The notes: generated from the letters alone by a model not told the origin. A stretch of 64,000 nt of DNA from Methanobacterium bryantii (GCF_002287175.1 NZ_LMVM01000038.1:62001-126000), one strand, 5' to 3'. Shown: positions 25,622 through 35,385, counted from the first letter of the stretch. Numbers and translations are program-made.

Positions 25622-26272
25622 CTATTCCTCCTTTTGAATCCGCAGCACAATCACATCTATATCTATCTTTTCCTTTTCATGAAAATGATAAGTGCGGGGT
25701 ATGGGAAAACTATAAGAGAATTTATGTGTTATGCAACCGCCCAATTTATTAAAGAATCTTTCTACAAATGATTCCGTCTCAAGTATATGAAATGAATATA
25801 CAACAGGAGCAATTTCCATAGATTTGGTCATGAAAATTCTATCTGCTTCTTTTCTTTTTACTTTTTGTGCTCCAAACGGAGGGTTCTGAATCACAGTATC
25901 GGCATTTCCAGTAAAATCTTGAATATCTTTTGAAATGAATTCTATATTATCTTTAACACCCATTTTTGATGCTTGTGTTCTTGCAATTTCTACTGATTCA
26001 TGATCAATATCCACACCAGCGACTTCACTTGCCCCAAGTAAAACAGAGCCAATAGTAAATATACCAGTACCGCAGCCCAAATCAACTACTTTTTTATCTT
26101 TTATATCCCCCAAAGAGTATGCATTCCACAAAATATCAGAAGCAATGTTTGAAGGCGTCGTATACTGTTCCAAATGGACTTTTGGAGATTTGTGAGGAGG
26201 AATTTGTTGAAGCATCATTTCAAGATGTCTTTTTTTGGTAATTGTTATTTTTTTACTCATTTTAGCATCCAT
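25622..26272 (-). CDS. METTL5-like RNA methyltransferase
   Basis: A 216-residue class I methyltransferase. The SAM-binding motif VVDLGCGTGIFTIGSVLLGA is near residue 65, and the catalytic motif NPPF of N6-adenine methyltransferases sits in VIQNPPFGAQ near residue 135. Overall it resembles archaeal METTL5 homologs, whose eukaryotic member modifies 18S rRNA; the target here is inferred. A second ATG at 26258-26260 (MSKKITITKK) could be the true start; neither has a strong ribosome site. It is transcribed away from pycA. Confidence 0.85.
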   Translation of the reverse strand: MDAKMSKKITITKKRHLEMMLQQIPPHKSPKVHLEQYTTPSNIASDILWNAYSLGDIKDKKVVDLGCGTGIFTIGSVLLGASEVAGVDIDHESVEIARTQASKMGVKDNIEFISKDIQDFTGNADTVIQNPPFGAQKVKRKEADRIFMTKSMEIAPVVYSFHILETESFVERFFNKLGGCITHKFSYSFPIPRTYHFHEKEKIDIDVIVLRIQKEE

Positions 26273-26405
26273 ATCATACTTATCTTAAACTTAATTAGAA
26301 ATAAATATAGATCAAATATAAATTAATAAGTGATCATGAATCATAGCTATAAATAACTAAATTAATCTACAATATCCAAGTTAATCTTAAACTTTTAGAG
26401 ATATC

Positions 26406-26486
26406 ATGTTTAAAATTATTGATAACCATGACAAAAACGTCATACAATCTTGTAGAGAAACTAATGTAAATAGTATTGCTAGGTGA
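26406..26486 (+). CDS. Possible 26-residue leader peptide before pycA
   Basis: ATG at 26406 opens MFKIIDNHDKNVIQSCRETN plus six residues (VNSIAR), ending at TGA 26484-26486, which is part of the pycA ribosome site AGGTGA, four bases before the pycA ATG. The first bases (ATATCATGTTTAAAAT) resemble the pycA start context (ATATCATGTTTAATAA), so it may be a partial duplication. No ribosome site of its own is clear. It may be chance, or a coupling or attenuating leader frame. Confidence 0.25.
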   Translation: MFKIIDNHDKNVIQSCRETNVNSIAR

Positions 26487-26490
26487 TATC

Positions 26491-27981
26491 ATGTTTAATA
26501 AAATACTGATTGCTAATCGTGGTGAAATTGCAATAAGAGTAATGAGAGCATGTAAAGAGCTCGGTGTAAAAAGCGTCGCTGTATACTCTGATGCAGATTC
26601 AAATTCTCTTTTTGCAAAATATGCTAATGAAGCTTATAACATAGGAAATCCAAGCCCATCACAGAGTTATCTGAACATCGAAAAGATAATCGATGTTGCA
26701 GAAAAAAGTGGTGCTGAAGCAATTCATCCAGGTTACGGATTTTTAGCCGAAAATCCTAAATTAGGATTTGAATGTGAAAAGCATGGTATCAAATTAATAG
26801 GGCCTAACGGATCTATTATAGAAGCCATGGGAAGTAAAATTGAGTCTAAAAAGTTAATGGAAAAAGCAGGAGTACCTGTTGTTCCAGGTACTGCCAAAGG
26901 AATAACTGACATTGATGAAGCAGTTGACATAGCAGAATCAATCGGATACCCTGTCATTGTAAAAGCATCTGCAGGAGGTGGAGGAATTGGAATGCGTACA
27001 GTTTACGAAGAAGATGAACTTGTACGTGCAATTGAGTCCACACAGTCAGTTGCAGCCTCCGCATTTGGAGACTCAACCATCTACATTGAAAAATACATAG
27101 AAGAACCAAGGCATATTGAATTCCAGATACTTGCAGATGAACACGGAAACACCATTCACGCTGCAGACAGGGAATGTTCAATTCAAAGAAGACATCAAAA
27201 ATTGATTGAAGAAGCACCTTCCCCAATTATGACCGAAGAACTCAGGGAAGAAATGGGAAGTGCCGCTGTTAAAGCTGCTTCTTCTATAGGTTACACCAAT
27301 GCAGGAACTGTTGAATTTTTATATTCAAATGGTGAATTTTACTTCCTTGAAATGAACACACGTATACAGGTTGAACATCCTATAACTGAAATAATCACAG
27401 GAATAGACCTTGTAAAAGAACAGCTTAAAATAGCATCCGGCGAAGAACTCTGCTGCAGGCAGGAAGACATTACAGTCAGAGGGCATGCCATAGAATGCAG
27501 AATAAATGCAGAGGATCCAATGAATGATTTTGCTCCAAATCCAGGTAAAATAACTGGATACCGTTCTCCAGGAGGAATAGGAGTCAGAGTTGACAGCGGA
27601 GTTTACATGAATTATACAATACCTTCCTTTTACGATTCCATGATATCCAAACTTATAGTTTATGGAATGACAAGGGATGAATGTATAGCACGTATGAGAA
27701 GAGCCCTAAATGAATACATCATACTAGGAGTTAAAACCACTATTCCCTTCCATAAGTCAATGATGCTAAGTGAAAGCTTCATAAAAGCCAAATTACACAC
27801 TCACTTCGTTGATGAATACCGCGACGAAATCATGGGACACATGGCACAGGTAATGAAAGCAGATGAAAAGATTGCAGCAAGGCTGAAATCTACATTCTTA
27901 CCATCCCCTAAAATTGCTGCAGTATCTGCTGCCGTAAATAGTTACGTGACAAACTTAAATAATTCCAAAAAGGAATTATAA
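26491..27981 (+). CDS. pycA: Pyruvate carboxylase subunit A (biotin carboxylase)
   Basis: A 496-residue biotin carboxylase: carboxylates biotin with ATP and bicarbonate so that subunit B can make oxaloacetate from pyruvate. N-terminal domain FNKILIANRGEIAIRVMRA; ATP-grasp glycine-rich loop around K158 and residues 162-167 (GGGGIG); catalytic EMNTRIQVEHPITE. ATG 26491 follows AGGTGAT; an upstream TTG in frame overlaps that site. birA follows 46 bp later, as in Methanothermobacter. Subunit B is not in this window. Confidence 0.95.
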   Translation: MFNKILIANRGEIAIRVMRACKELGVKSVAVYSDADSNSLFAKYANEAYNIGNPSPSQSYLNIEKIIDVAEKSGAEAIHPGYGFLAENPKLGFECEKHGIKLIGPNGSIIEAMGSKIESKKLMEKAGVPVVPGTAKGITDIDEAVDIAESIGYPVIVKASAGGGGIGMRTVYEEDELVRAIESTQSVAASAFGDSTIYIEKYIEEPRHIEFQILADEHGNTIHAADRECSIQRRHQKLIEEAPSPIMTEELREEMGSAAVKAASSIGYTNAGTVEFLYSNGEFYFLEMNTRIQVEHPITEIITGIDLVKEQLKIASGEELCCRQEDITVRGHAIECRINAEDPMNDFAPNPGKITGYRSPGGIGVRVDSGVYMNYTIPSFYDSMISKLIVYGMTRDECIARMRRALNEYIILGVKTTIPFHKSMMLSESFIKAKLHTHFVDEYRDEIMGHMAQVMKADEKIAARLKSTFLPSPKIAAVSAAVNSYVTNLNNSKKEL

Positions 27982-28027
27982 TTATTTTTTCAGTTATATT
28001 ATTATTTAGAATAAATCTGGTGTTAAA

Positions 28028-28993
28028 ATGAAAGATAAAGTGTTAGAAACTCTTTATGAAAAAAAAGGAGAATATATCCATATCAACGATCTGGCCTCAA
28101 GACTTGAAATTCCAGTATCTGAAGTACATGAACATGTGGCATCACTTAAAAATGAAGGATACATTATAGAAACATCTTCTGATGAGGAATTTATGCTTAA
28201 AGAAGATCTAACATTACTGCTGCCACATAAACTCAAAGATAAGCTCAGCACTGATTATATTGGAAAAGAAATTCACTATTTTAGAGAAGTGGACTCCACA
28301 AACGAAGTTGCAAAAAAATTGGCCAGAGAAGGTGCACCAGAAGGAACCATTGTAATAGCAGAAAGTCAAAGGAGAGGAAAAGGCAGACGTGGGAAAAAAT
28401 GGATATCTCCATTAGGTGGCGCATGGCTGTCTATTATCCTGAGACCTAATACATTACCTATCAATGCACCTCAATTAACATTTATAGCAGGTGTTGCAGC
28501 TGCACAAACTATAAAAGATGAATATGGACTTGATGCAGGTATAAAATGGCCAAATGATGTTTTAATATATGATAAAAAAGTTTGTGGAGTATTAACTGAG
28601 ATAAGCACTGAAATAAACACAATTGACTACATCATTACAGGAATTGGAATCGATGCCAATATTGATGTAAATTTACTCCCTTCAGAACTCCAGGATACAA
28701 CGACGTCTCTTAAAAGCGAACTGAATCAGGATATATCCCGTATGATACTGGTACAAAAGTTCCTTGGAAATTTCGAAGCAATGTATGATGAATTCAACAA
28801 GGGTAACTTCCAAGAAATTTTAAGAAAATGGCGTCAGCTTTCAAAAACAATTGGAAGGCAAGTAGAAATTAGAAAAGGAACCGAATTTATCCGTGGGGAA
28901 GCTGTAGGTGTAAACAGTAAAGGGGCGTTGATTTTAGAACTGGAAGATGGAACACTGAAAAAAATTATTTCTGGTGAGTGCAGGCATATTTAA
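28028..28993 (+). CDS. birA: Biotin-protein ligase with N-terminal helix-turn-helix (BirA type)
   Basis: A 321-residue bifunctional BirA. Residues 1-60 form a winged-helix domain (YIHINDLASRLEIPVSEVHE) and could bind DNA; the ligase domain has GKGRRGKKW at 117-125, WPNDVLIYDKKVCGVLTEIS and a C-terminal SH3-like domain (about 270-321). It attaches biotin to the pyruvate carboxylase biotin carrier and, through its HTH, may sense biotin and regulate pycA. The co-transcribed neighbour is pycA. Confidence 0.94.
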   Translation: MKDKVLETLYEKKGEYIHINDLASRLEIPVSEVHEHVASLKNEGYIIETSSDEEFMLKEDLTLLLPHKLKDKLSTDYIGKEIHYFREVDSTNEVAKKLAREGAPEGTIVIAESQRRGKGRRGKKWISPLGGAWLSIILRPNTLPINAPQLTFIAGVAAAQTIKDEYGLDAGIKWPNDVLIYDKKVCGVLTEISTEINTIDYIITGIGIDANIDVNLLPSELQDTTTSLKSELNQDISRMILVQKFLGNFEAMYDEFNKGNFQEILRKWRQLSKTIGRQVEIRKGTEFIRGEAVGVNSKGALILELEDGTLKKIISGECRHI

Positions 28994-29082
28994 AAACTTA
29001 CATTTTGAGCCGTTTATGGCAAAATATAACTCTGATTATACTAAATTCTAATTTATTTTTTCAATTCAAATTTTTTGTAAAA

Positions 29083-32000
29083 TCAAAGATCTTTTGAGTG
29101 GGTAAATGGTAAAGTGAAATAAAAAGTCGAACCCCTGCCCAGTTCTGATTCAACCCAAATTCGCCCATCGTATTGCTCTACTATTCTTTTAACAACTGAT
29201 AAACCTATTCCAGTTCCTTCATATTTGCCCATTGCATGTAATCGTTTAAAAACTTCAAAAATTTTATCTTTATATTCTTTTTCTATCCCTATCCCATTAT
29301 CTGCAACAGAAAAAATAAATTCATTATTTTCTTTATCTATCTGGCATGAAATATGGATTTTTGGAGGTTCATCAGACTTTCTAAATTTAATGGCATTACT
29401 AATTAAGTTCTGGAAAACTCTAACCATCTGATCAGGATCAGCCAGTACATTTGGAAGATGAACATGTGTAATCTCAGCATTGTTTTTGTTGATTAATGCA
29501 TGTAAATTAGACAAAGCTTGCTCAAGTTCAGTATTCATATCTACTTCTTTAAATTCAACTTTTTGAGTCCCAACACGAGAATATTCAAGTAATCCCTGAA
29601 TCATTTCTTTCATACGAACAGCAGCATCTACTATAAATTCAATAAACTCATCAGCGTCAGAATCTAGTTGACCCCCATATCTTCTTTCAAGAAGCTGTGT
29701 AAAACTTGCAATCGTTCTAAGAGGCTCCTGGAGATCATGGGAAGTAATATAAGCAAACTGCTGAAGTTCATAATTAGAACGTTTCAACTCTTCGATTGTT
29801 TCTCTTAATTTCTCTTCCGCCTTTTTACGTTCAGTAATATCATGAGCAATTACATTGAAAGCAAATATTTCATCATCCTTTTTTAATGCTTTTAAATAGG
29901 TTTCATCGTAATGGATTTTGCCGTTCTTATCAATAAATCGAGATTCATACGGCTTTAAATTCTTTCCTCTTAAAACTTGGGAAACTTTTTCTATATGCAA
30001 CGGCATTTCTTCATCAAGCAATAAGTCCAGTTCTGTAAAATTTTTTCCAATTAAATCTTTCTTAGATAATCCTGTAACTTCCTGTGCTGCATGGTTTACA
30101 TCCATTAAATTGCCATCAGTTCCTATAAGTACTGTAGAATCTGGTGATGAATTAAAAAGGGTTCTATACTTTTGTTCACTCCTTTTAAGCTCATTCTCTG
30201 CTTTTTTACGCTCTGTTATATCACGAGAAATTTCAAGGGCAATATTTGTTGCATTGCGGTTAATAAAATGAATAATAACCTCTACAGGTATTCTTCTTCC
30301 ATTTTTAGCTACATGGATTGTTTCAAAACGGACATGACCCTCTTTAGAGAGCTTTTCCATATTTTCAGGTGTTTCAAGCCCTTCGTCAATATCAAAAGGA
30401 CCCATATTTAAAAATTCATTCTTACTATAACCCAATCGCTTAATTCCTGCATTATTAACTTCAATATATCTTGCATATTCGCCGTCTTTCCTGCCTTCAA
30501 TTAAACTAATCATATCTGTTGCATTATCAAAAATTCCGCGGAACTTCGCTTCACTATCCTTTAAAGCAGCTTCAGCTTTCTTAAGTTCAGTAATATCCTG
30601 ATTTGCACCATACGTTTTGATTGTTAGACCTTCATCATTCTTAATAACTCCATAACGGACTATAATAAAACGTTTTTCACCGTCAGCCCTTATAATTGTG
30701 TGTTCAACCTGTCCAAAAAAGTCAGGATCATCTGTCTGTAAAGCTTTGGCCATTTCTTCATTTACCAGGTGTGATTCTTCAGGAGGAAGAAATTTTTGGG
30801 CATATTCTTCAGAAGACATTTTGGATCCTCCTTCATGGTCAGCAGTGGTCCCATACAACTTATAAAAACGATCATCAAAAGTAAACAAGTCTAAACTGAC
30901 ATCATACTCCCAGTAAGCTAATTTAGCCATGTCCATAGCCAATATTAGTTTCCTTTCACTCTGGCGTAAATTATTTTCAGTTTTTTTACGCTCGGTTATA
31001 TCTCTAATACTTGCCACTATATATTGTTCCCCAGAAATATCAGTGTATAACGTTTTTTTAGTGACTAAAATGTGCACATTACCCTCAGAATCTGTAAATT
31101 CTTCTTCATTAACATTTTCCACTCCCGTTTTGAATACTTCTTCGTCTTTCTCCCAGAAAACATCCGCTTCATGAGGAGGGAAGAAATCATAATCTGATTT
31201 TCCCAGAATTTCCTCTCGTGAATAACCCATGAGTTTGCAGTAAGCATCATTTAAAAGAATCCAGCAGTGCTGGTTATCCTTAACAAAAACAGGATCAGCA
31301 ATTGAATTTATAATTTTATCAAGATAATTCTTTGATTTAATAAGATCTTCTTCAGCATGTCTGCGTTCTTGAATTTCTTTTCGCAGCGCATAATTAGACT
31401 CATTAAGCTCTCTAGTTCGCTTTTGTACTTTTAATTCCAGATTGTTATGGGCTTCCTGCAGTTCTTTTAAAATCAAATTCTTTGATTTTGAGGCTTCAAA
31501 CATTAAATGTTTGAAAGCATTTTCAGCGTCTTTACGTTTGGTAATATCTGTTCCAATACTTAAAACGCCTGTAACCTTGCCCTCATCATCATAAATACCT
31601 TTATTTGTCCATGCAACCCAAACTCTTCTCTTATCATGAGTTATATTCTCATTTTCCATATTAATATGAGATTCAGGATCACTTACAATCCGGTTAATGA
31701 GTTCTCTGAGGTTTCTTCCAGAAGATTCAGTTTCAGGGACTATTGTACCAATAACATTTTTTCCCATAATTTTTTCTTTATTAAAACCAAAGAATTTCTC
31801 AGCAAATTCATTAAAAAAAGTAATTTGTCCTTTTTTATCCATTTTAAGGATAATACTGTTGGCATTTTCGACCAGTTCACGATATTTCTTTTCATTTTCC
31901 GTTAATCTTTCTTCAATTTTTTTACGTTTAGTAATATCCTGAATCTGCACTAAATACCCCGAATCAACAACAGAAATAGTAAAATCTAAGTATGCAGTCC

Positions 32001-32241
32001 CTGATCTAGTAGGCTCATAATATCCTGCATCCCTCATATCTTCAAAATTCATTTGGGACTGAAATTTAATTACCCCTTCACCAATCAGTTTTTCCTTCCT
32101 AGAAACAACATCAGGATTGTTAAATAGGTTTACACTTACATCCTCTGATTCTGGAATTCCGGCTATATCCTTAGCTGATTGATTTGCAGCGATTAATTTA
32201 CCTTCTTTATCATAAAATAAAATACCTATTGGAGATTTCAA
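29083..32241 (-). CDS. Multi-PAS sensor histidine kinase
   Basis: About 1052 residues with no predicted membrane segment. About six PAS/PAC modules occupy residues 1-815 (boundaries near 110, 240, 300-420, 425-555, 560-680 and 685-805), with a coiled coil at 250-300. HisKA has the acceptor H835 in YITSHDLQEPLR; the HATPase has NLISNAIKF, DNGIGIE (981-987) and GTGIGLS (1009-1015). Start: TTG 32241 with a weak AGGGA; upstream frame stays open to a GGAGG site, see findings. Two hairpin units lie in the coding sequence (31469-31515). Its signal is unknown. It shares PAS modules with the kinase at 60.4-64 kb. Confidence 0.93.
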   Translation of the reverse strand: MKSPIGILFYDKEGKLIAANQSAKDIAGIPESEDVSVNLFNNPDVVSRKEKLIGEGVIKFQSQMNFEDMRDAGYYEPTRSGTAYLDFTISVVDSGYLVQIQDITKRKKIEERLTENEKKYRELVENANSIILKMDKKGQITFFNEFAEKFFGFNKEKIMGKNVIGTIVPETESSGRNLRELINRIVSDPESHINMENENITHDKRRVWVAWTNKGIYDDEGKVTGVLSIGTDITKRKDAENAFKHLMFEASKSKNLILKELQEAHNNLELKVQKRTRELNESNYALRKEIQERRHAEEDLIKSKNYLDKIINSIADPVFVKDNQHCWILLNDAYCKLMGYSREEILGKSDYDFFPPHEADVFWEKDEEVFKTGVENVNEEEFTDSEGNVHILVTKKTLYTDISGEQYIVASIRDITERKKTENNLRQSERKLILAMDMAKLAYWEYDVSLDLFTFDDRFYKLYGTTADHEGGSKMSSEEYAQKFLPPEESHLVNEEMAKALQTDDPDFFGQVEHTIIRADGEKRFIIVRYGVIKNDEGLTIKTYGANQDITELKKAEAALKDSEAKFRGIFDNATDMISLIEGRKDGEYARYIEVNNAGIKRLGYSKNEFLNMGPFDIDEGLETPENMEKLSKEGHVRFETIHVAKNGRRIPVEVIIHFINRNATNIALEISRDITERKKAENELKRSEQKYRTLFNSSPDSTVLIGTDGNLMDVNHAAQEVTGLSKKDLIGKNFTELDLLLDEEMPLHIEKVSQVLRGKNLKPYESRFIDKNGKIHYDETYLKALKKDDEIFAFNVIAHDITERKKAEEKLRETIEELKRSNYELQQFAYITSHDLQEPLRTIASFTQLLERRYGGQLDSDADEFIEFIVDAAVRMKEMIQGLLEYSRVGTQKVEFKEVDMNTELEQALSNLHALINKNNAEITHVHLPNVLADPDQMVRVFQNLISNAIKFRKSDEPPKIHISCQIDKENNEFIFSVADNGIGIEKEYKDKIFEVFKRLHAMGKYEGTGIGLSVVKRIVEQYDGRIWVESELGRGSTFYFTLPFTHSKDL
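31469..31515. repeat. Two in-frame hairpin units inside the multi-PAS kinase
   Basis: AAAATCAAA, loop TTC, TTTGATTTT (31469-31489) and TTCAAACATT-A-AATGTTTGAA (31495-31515). They encode the stretch FKHLMFEASKSKNLILKEL before the coiled coil. The same two positions are hairpins in the other kinase, with compensating base changes. Confidence 0.8.
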
Positions 32242-32455
32242 GAAAATTTCCCTGAATTTAATATCAGTTTCTTTAAATATAATTCCTCCGAACTATATTC
32301 AATTCCAATCCTCGTTAATTACTCTAATTTTTTAAGATAAATAACTTATGATTTATTCAATAAATAACTTTATAAAATTTATTTTATATCTTTCAAAATT
32401 CAAAGCAGTATTTCACTGTTTAAATAGTTAAATTAGATGTAAATTTAAAAATCAC

Positions 32456-32483
32456 AATAATAAGTTATTATTAACTTATTATT
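32456..32483. repeat. 28-bp AT-only palindrome behind rtcA
   Basis: AATAATAAGTT and AACTTATTATT, 11-bp arms with a 6-base centre, 43 bp behind the rtcA stop and 215 bp before the kinase start. It could be a terminator for rtcA or an operator. The rest of the 284-bp gap is AT-rich, with several TATA-like stretches. Confidence 0.5.
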
Positions 32484-32525
32484 CAACTTTTAAATTATTT
32501 ACCTGATGAAACACACTACTGCACC

Positions 32526-33551
32526 TTAATCCGCACTAATGATAGCAATTTCTCCTACTTTCCCATCCACATCAAATTTTTTGCCCATTATTTTCTCTGT
32601 TACAAATATATTCGTAACAGCATGCAAAGTCAACTCTGCAGTTTTTACCCTTGATTTACCCGCTATGGCCATATAAGGGATAATCTGATCTCCAATATAT
32701 TTATCAACTGCAGCTCCACGAGATATATTATATAAAAGTTCTTCTGCTGCTATTTCGCCAACTTTTTCCGCTCTTACTCCTCTTTCACCAATGGAACTTC
32801 CGCCAACTCTGGTATTTCCCTCTGTCCAGAGAACGATGCCAGATCCTGGCCCTAATGTGTTATCAGAATGTTCTACTTCAATTTCGGCATCAAATCCATT
32901 CGCTTTAAGGACTTTTTCTGCACTTTCAGCCTGTCTTACTGCAACATGTTCAGGTAGTTTTACAGCATGAGATATTCCCCTTATTTTATCTACCTCTAAA
33001 TCACCTATATTGATTGGATTTAATTTTTTTACAGGGTTTATTTTAACATTGATGATACCTCCGCCACGAGGATAATGGCCCCTGCGGATTATATCTAATT
33101 CTGCGTTATATCCCATTGATCTTAAAACAGGGAGGGTAACCTGTTGAAGATAATTTACAGGTGGAGACCACCTCACATCGGTACCCCCTCTTATTTTAAT
33201 GTTTACAGGGGCATCTGCAAATACAACAGGTATCATAAATGCCTGGAGGACCAAAGTAACGCTTCCAGCAGTTTTAACGTCGATATTATAAGTTCCACCC
33301 TTTACATTTTCAGGATAAAAAAACAGTTCTTTTGACTCTATTTCAAGTCCTTCAACGCGTGCATTAGATAAACCTGCAACAGCCTTTACAGCATTTAAAT
33401 GTTGGGGCATTAAACCCGATCTAGGCCGATTTGCACGAATATTAGTTATGTGAATAGGGTTCATGGTTAAAGCAGATAATGCAGTAGATATGCGTAAAAG
33501 AGCTCCCCCACCTTCTCCATGAGATCCATCTATTTCAATCATGTTTTTCAA
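32526..33551 (-). CDS. rtcA: RNA 3'-terminal phosphate cyclase
   Basis: A 341-residue RtcA: converts RNA 3'-phosphate to a 2',3'-cyclic phosphate using ATP through an enzyme-adenylate. Landmarks: IEIDGSHGEGGGALLRISTA, NIRANRPRSGLMPQHLNAVK, RRGHYPRGGG and the likely catalytic histidine in AELTLHAVTN. The start is TTG 33551 (3 nt from AGGAG) or the ATG three codons later (12 nt away). No RtcB ligase is nearby. Confidence 0.94.
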   Translation of the reverse strand: MKNMIEIDGSHGEGGGALLRISTALSALTMNPIHITNIRANRPRSGLMPQHLNAVKAVAGLSNARVEGLEIESKELFFYPENVKGGTYNIDVKTAGSVTLVLQAFMIPVVFADAPVNIKIRGGTDVRWSPPVNYLQQVTLPVLRSMGYNAELDIIRRGHYPRGGGIINVKINPVKKLNPINIGDLEVDKIRGISHAVKLPEHVAVRQAESAEKVLKANGFDAEIEVEHSDNTLGPGSGIVLWTEGNTRVGGSSIGERGVRAEKVGEIAAEELLYNISRGAAVDKYIGDQIIPYMAIAGKSRVKTAELTLHAVTNIFVTEKIMGKKFDVDGKVGEIAIISAD

Positions 33552-33701
33552 AAACTCCTGTAAAATCCATGAAATTTTAGAATATTTTGATCCACTACAA
33601 AATTGGAGTGTTTATAATATATTAATACGCCCACGAATTTATTTTTAATTATGTTAATACAAAAAAAGTAATGCATACATGAATATGCTAATTCATGTAT
33701 C

Positions 33702-34871
33702 TTAATCATCATATTCATATAAAACTAATTCACATGCTTCCTTATAGTTTACAATTTCATTTAGATGTGAAAAAGTCTCTATAAATGCCTTAACAATATA
33801 CTCCTTATCAACACGTTCAGCATCTTCTGCTGCAAGATCTATCCGTATAGTTGGTGACGCTCCAGGCATTCCAACTGCAGGAATTGTAACTATATGATAG
33901 TTTCTAAGTAGAAGTGCTGAAAAAACACATGCAACATCTGCTGGACTAAATTCAGTTTCAACACCCTTCTGCTTTAATTCATTTATCAGATCATCAGCTG
34001 AAAGCATTACACCTGTTGGTGTTTCTTTAATACTACTAATTCCTTTTTTTATAGCTTCATAGACCAGATGTTTTTTTCGGAAGGCATCAATCATTCTTTC
34101 TCCATTGAAGCTTTCAATTGCCTTTATTATTCCTACGATCGTTGCAGATTGAGCTTCAAGGCCGAATTGATGTGCCTTAGACTTTATTAAGTCTACAATT
34201 TCGCCTTTTCCAGCCATGAGTCCTGCCCTTGGACCATCCATTAACTTATCAGTACTGGTTATAACCAGATCAGCACCCATATCCATCGCTTTGGGCTGAT
34301 TGTACAATACAGTTCTTAACCTTGCTCCAGATGCGTCATCTACAAACACAGGGATATTTTTTGATCCTGATATTTCTATTATTTTCAAAAATTCATCTTC
34401 TTTTATGATATCATGGTCCATTGTAGAACCAGTTATAATAACTAAAGAAGTGTTATCCTTAATTTCAAATTCATCGAGATTATCAAATTCCCTGTAAGAA
34501 GCACCTACAAGCGCGGTACTTCGAGGAATGGAAGGATGAGATGGAAATTTGGGTAAATAATGAATAACTTCATCACCACTTGATACAAGAGCTAGAATAG
34601 TTGCTAGAATTCCGGATGTTGTTCTATTAAATGCAAGTATCTTTTCTCCACCCAGATGCTCTTTTCCAAGATTTTGTAATTCACTTTCAAATATAGCAGG
34701 GCCTGCATATGTTTCAAGGAGATCTAAATCTTCCTGACTCAATTTAAATCCTCCAGCAAGGCCTGTTAAATCGTAAAGTGCATTTCTTCCATTTTGCTTC
34801 AAAATGGAACTGATAATTCTAAATGAGTTTTCTCTCTTTTTTACTTCATCAACAGGAGATTTAATAAGCAT
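33702..34871 (-). CDS. PLP-dependent enzyme, MJ0158 family (SelA-like fold)
   Basis: A 389-residue fold-type I PLP protein of the archaeal MJ0158 group, distantly related to selenocysteine synthase SelA. The likely Schiff-base lysine is K209 in ITSTDKLMDGPRAGL, with D178 (PVFVDDASGAR) for the pyridine nitrogen and GEKILAFNRTTSGILATI for phosphate binding. The family's reaction is not established; MJ0158 itself lacks selenocysteine synthase activity. Its start overlaps the end of the upstream NYN-domain gene by 11 bp, so the two are coupled. Confidence 0.88.
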   Translation of the reverse strand: MLIKSPVDEVKKRENSFRIISSILKQNGRNALYDLTGLAGGFKLSQEDLDLLETYAGPAIFESELQNLGKEHLGGEKILAFNRTTSGILATILALVSSGDEVIHYLPKFPSHPSIPRSTALVGASYREFDNLDEFEIKDNTSLVIITGSTMDHDIIKEDEFLKIIEISGSKNIPVFVDDASGARLRTVLYNQPKAMDMGADLVITSTDKLMDGPRAGLMAGKGEIVDLIKSKAHQFGLEAQSATIVGIIKAIESFNGERMIDAFRKKHLVYEAIKKGISSIKETPTGVMLSADDLINELKQKGVETEFSPADVACVFSALLLRNYHIVTIPAVGMPGASPTIRIDLAAEDAERVDKEYIVKAFIETFSHLNEIVNYKEACELVLYEYDD

Positions 34872-35385
34872 TTTCTTCCCTTGTGTCCTGATCAGATCTG
34901 CCTTTAGTTTCAGCTTTTAAGACAATAGCATGGTCTGCAGAGTTCTGCAGTGCAGCACTGAATCCCGGCTCTACACCAATTACAATTGTTTCTTTCCCAT
35001 TTTCCTTTGCTTTGTTTATAATGGGTAAAAAATCAGCGTCACGAGTCATGAGAGCAACAACATCAATATTAGGATTATAAATCAATTCCATACCTTCAAC
35101 AGCCATATAAACATCAGTATCTCCCGCAACGACAACTGGAGTAAATCCCTGATTTACAATAGCTTCTATAAGTTTATCTGAAGCGTATTGATTTAAAAGG
35201 ACTTTACCCACCCTCATATCACCAAAATCAGCCACAATTTTTCTTACAATATCAAGATTAAGGCTAAATTCTTTCCTTAGCATATTCGGTCCATCAACAA
35301 GAAGACCTATAGTCTTTCCACCTGCTTCCCTTTTTTTTAAAGGAATGTAATCCTTTAAGGAAGTCAGTTTTTCAAAGCTACGCAT
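34861..35385 (-). CDS. NYN-domain (PIN-like) protein, TIGR00288 type
   Basis: A 174-residue protein with a NYN nuclease-like domain: GLLVDGPNMLRKEF holds the first acidic residue, LMTRDADFLPIINKAKENGK the later acidic pair. Such domains usually cut RNA, but activity here is inferred. ATG 35383-35385 follows GGAGGAT; a longer frame upstream lacks support. It overlaps the PLP gene by 11 bp. Confidence 0.85.
   Translation of the reverse strand: MRSFEKLTSLKDYIPLKKREAGGKTIGLLVDGPNMLRKEFSLNLDIVRKIVADFGDMRVGKVLLNQYASDKLIEAIVNQGFTPVVVAGDTDVYMAVEGMELIYNPNIDVVALMTRDADFLPIINKAKENGKETIVIGVEPGFSAALQNSADHAIVLKAETKGRSDQDTREENAY

Noticed and set aside
33702..34871. Selenocysteine synthase SelA
   Set aside because: The family resembles SelA in fold, but the archaeal MJ0158 group is not known to make selenocysteine, and no selenoprotein genes are seen here.
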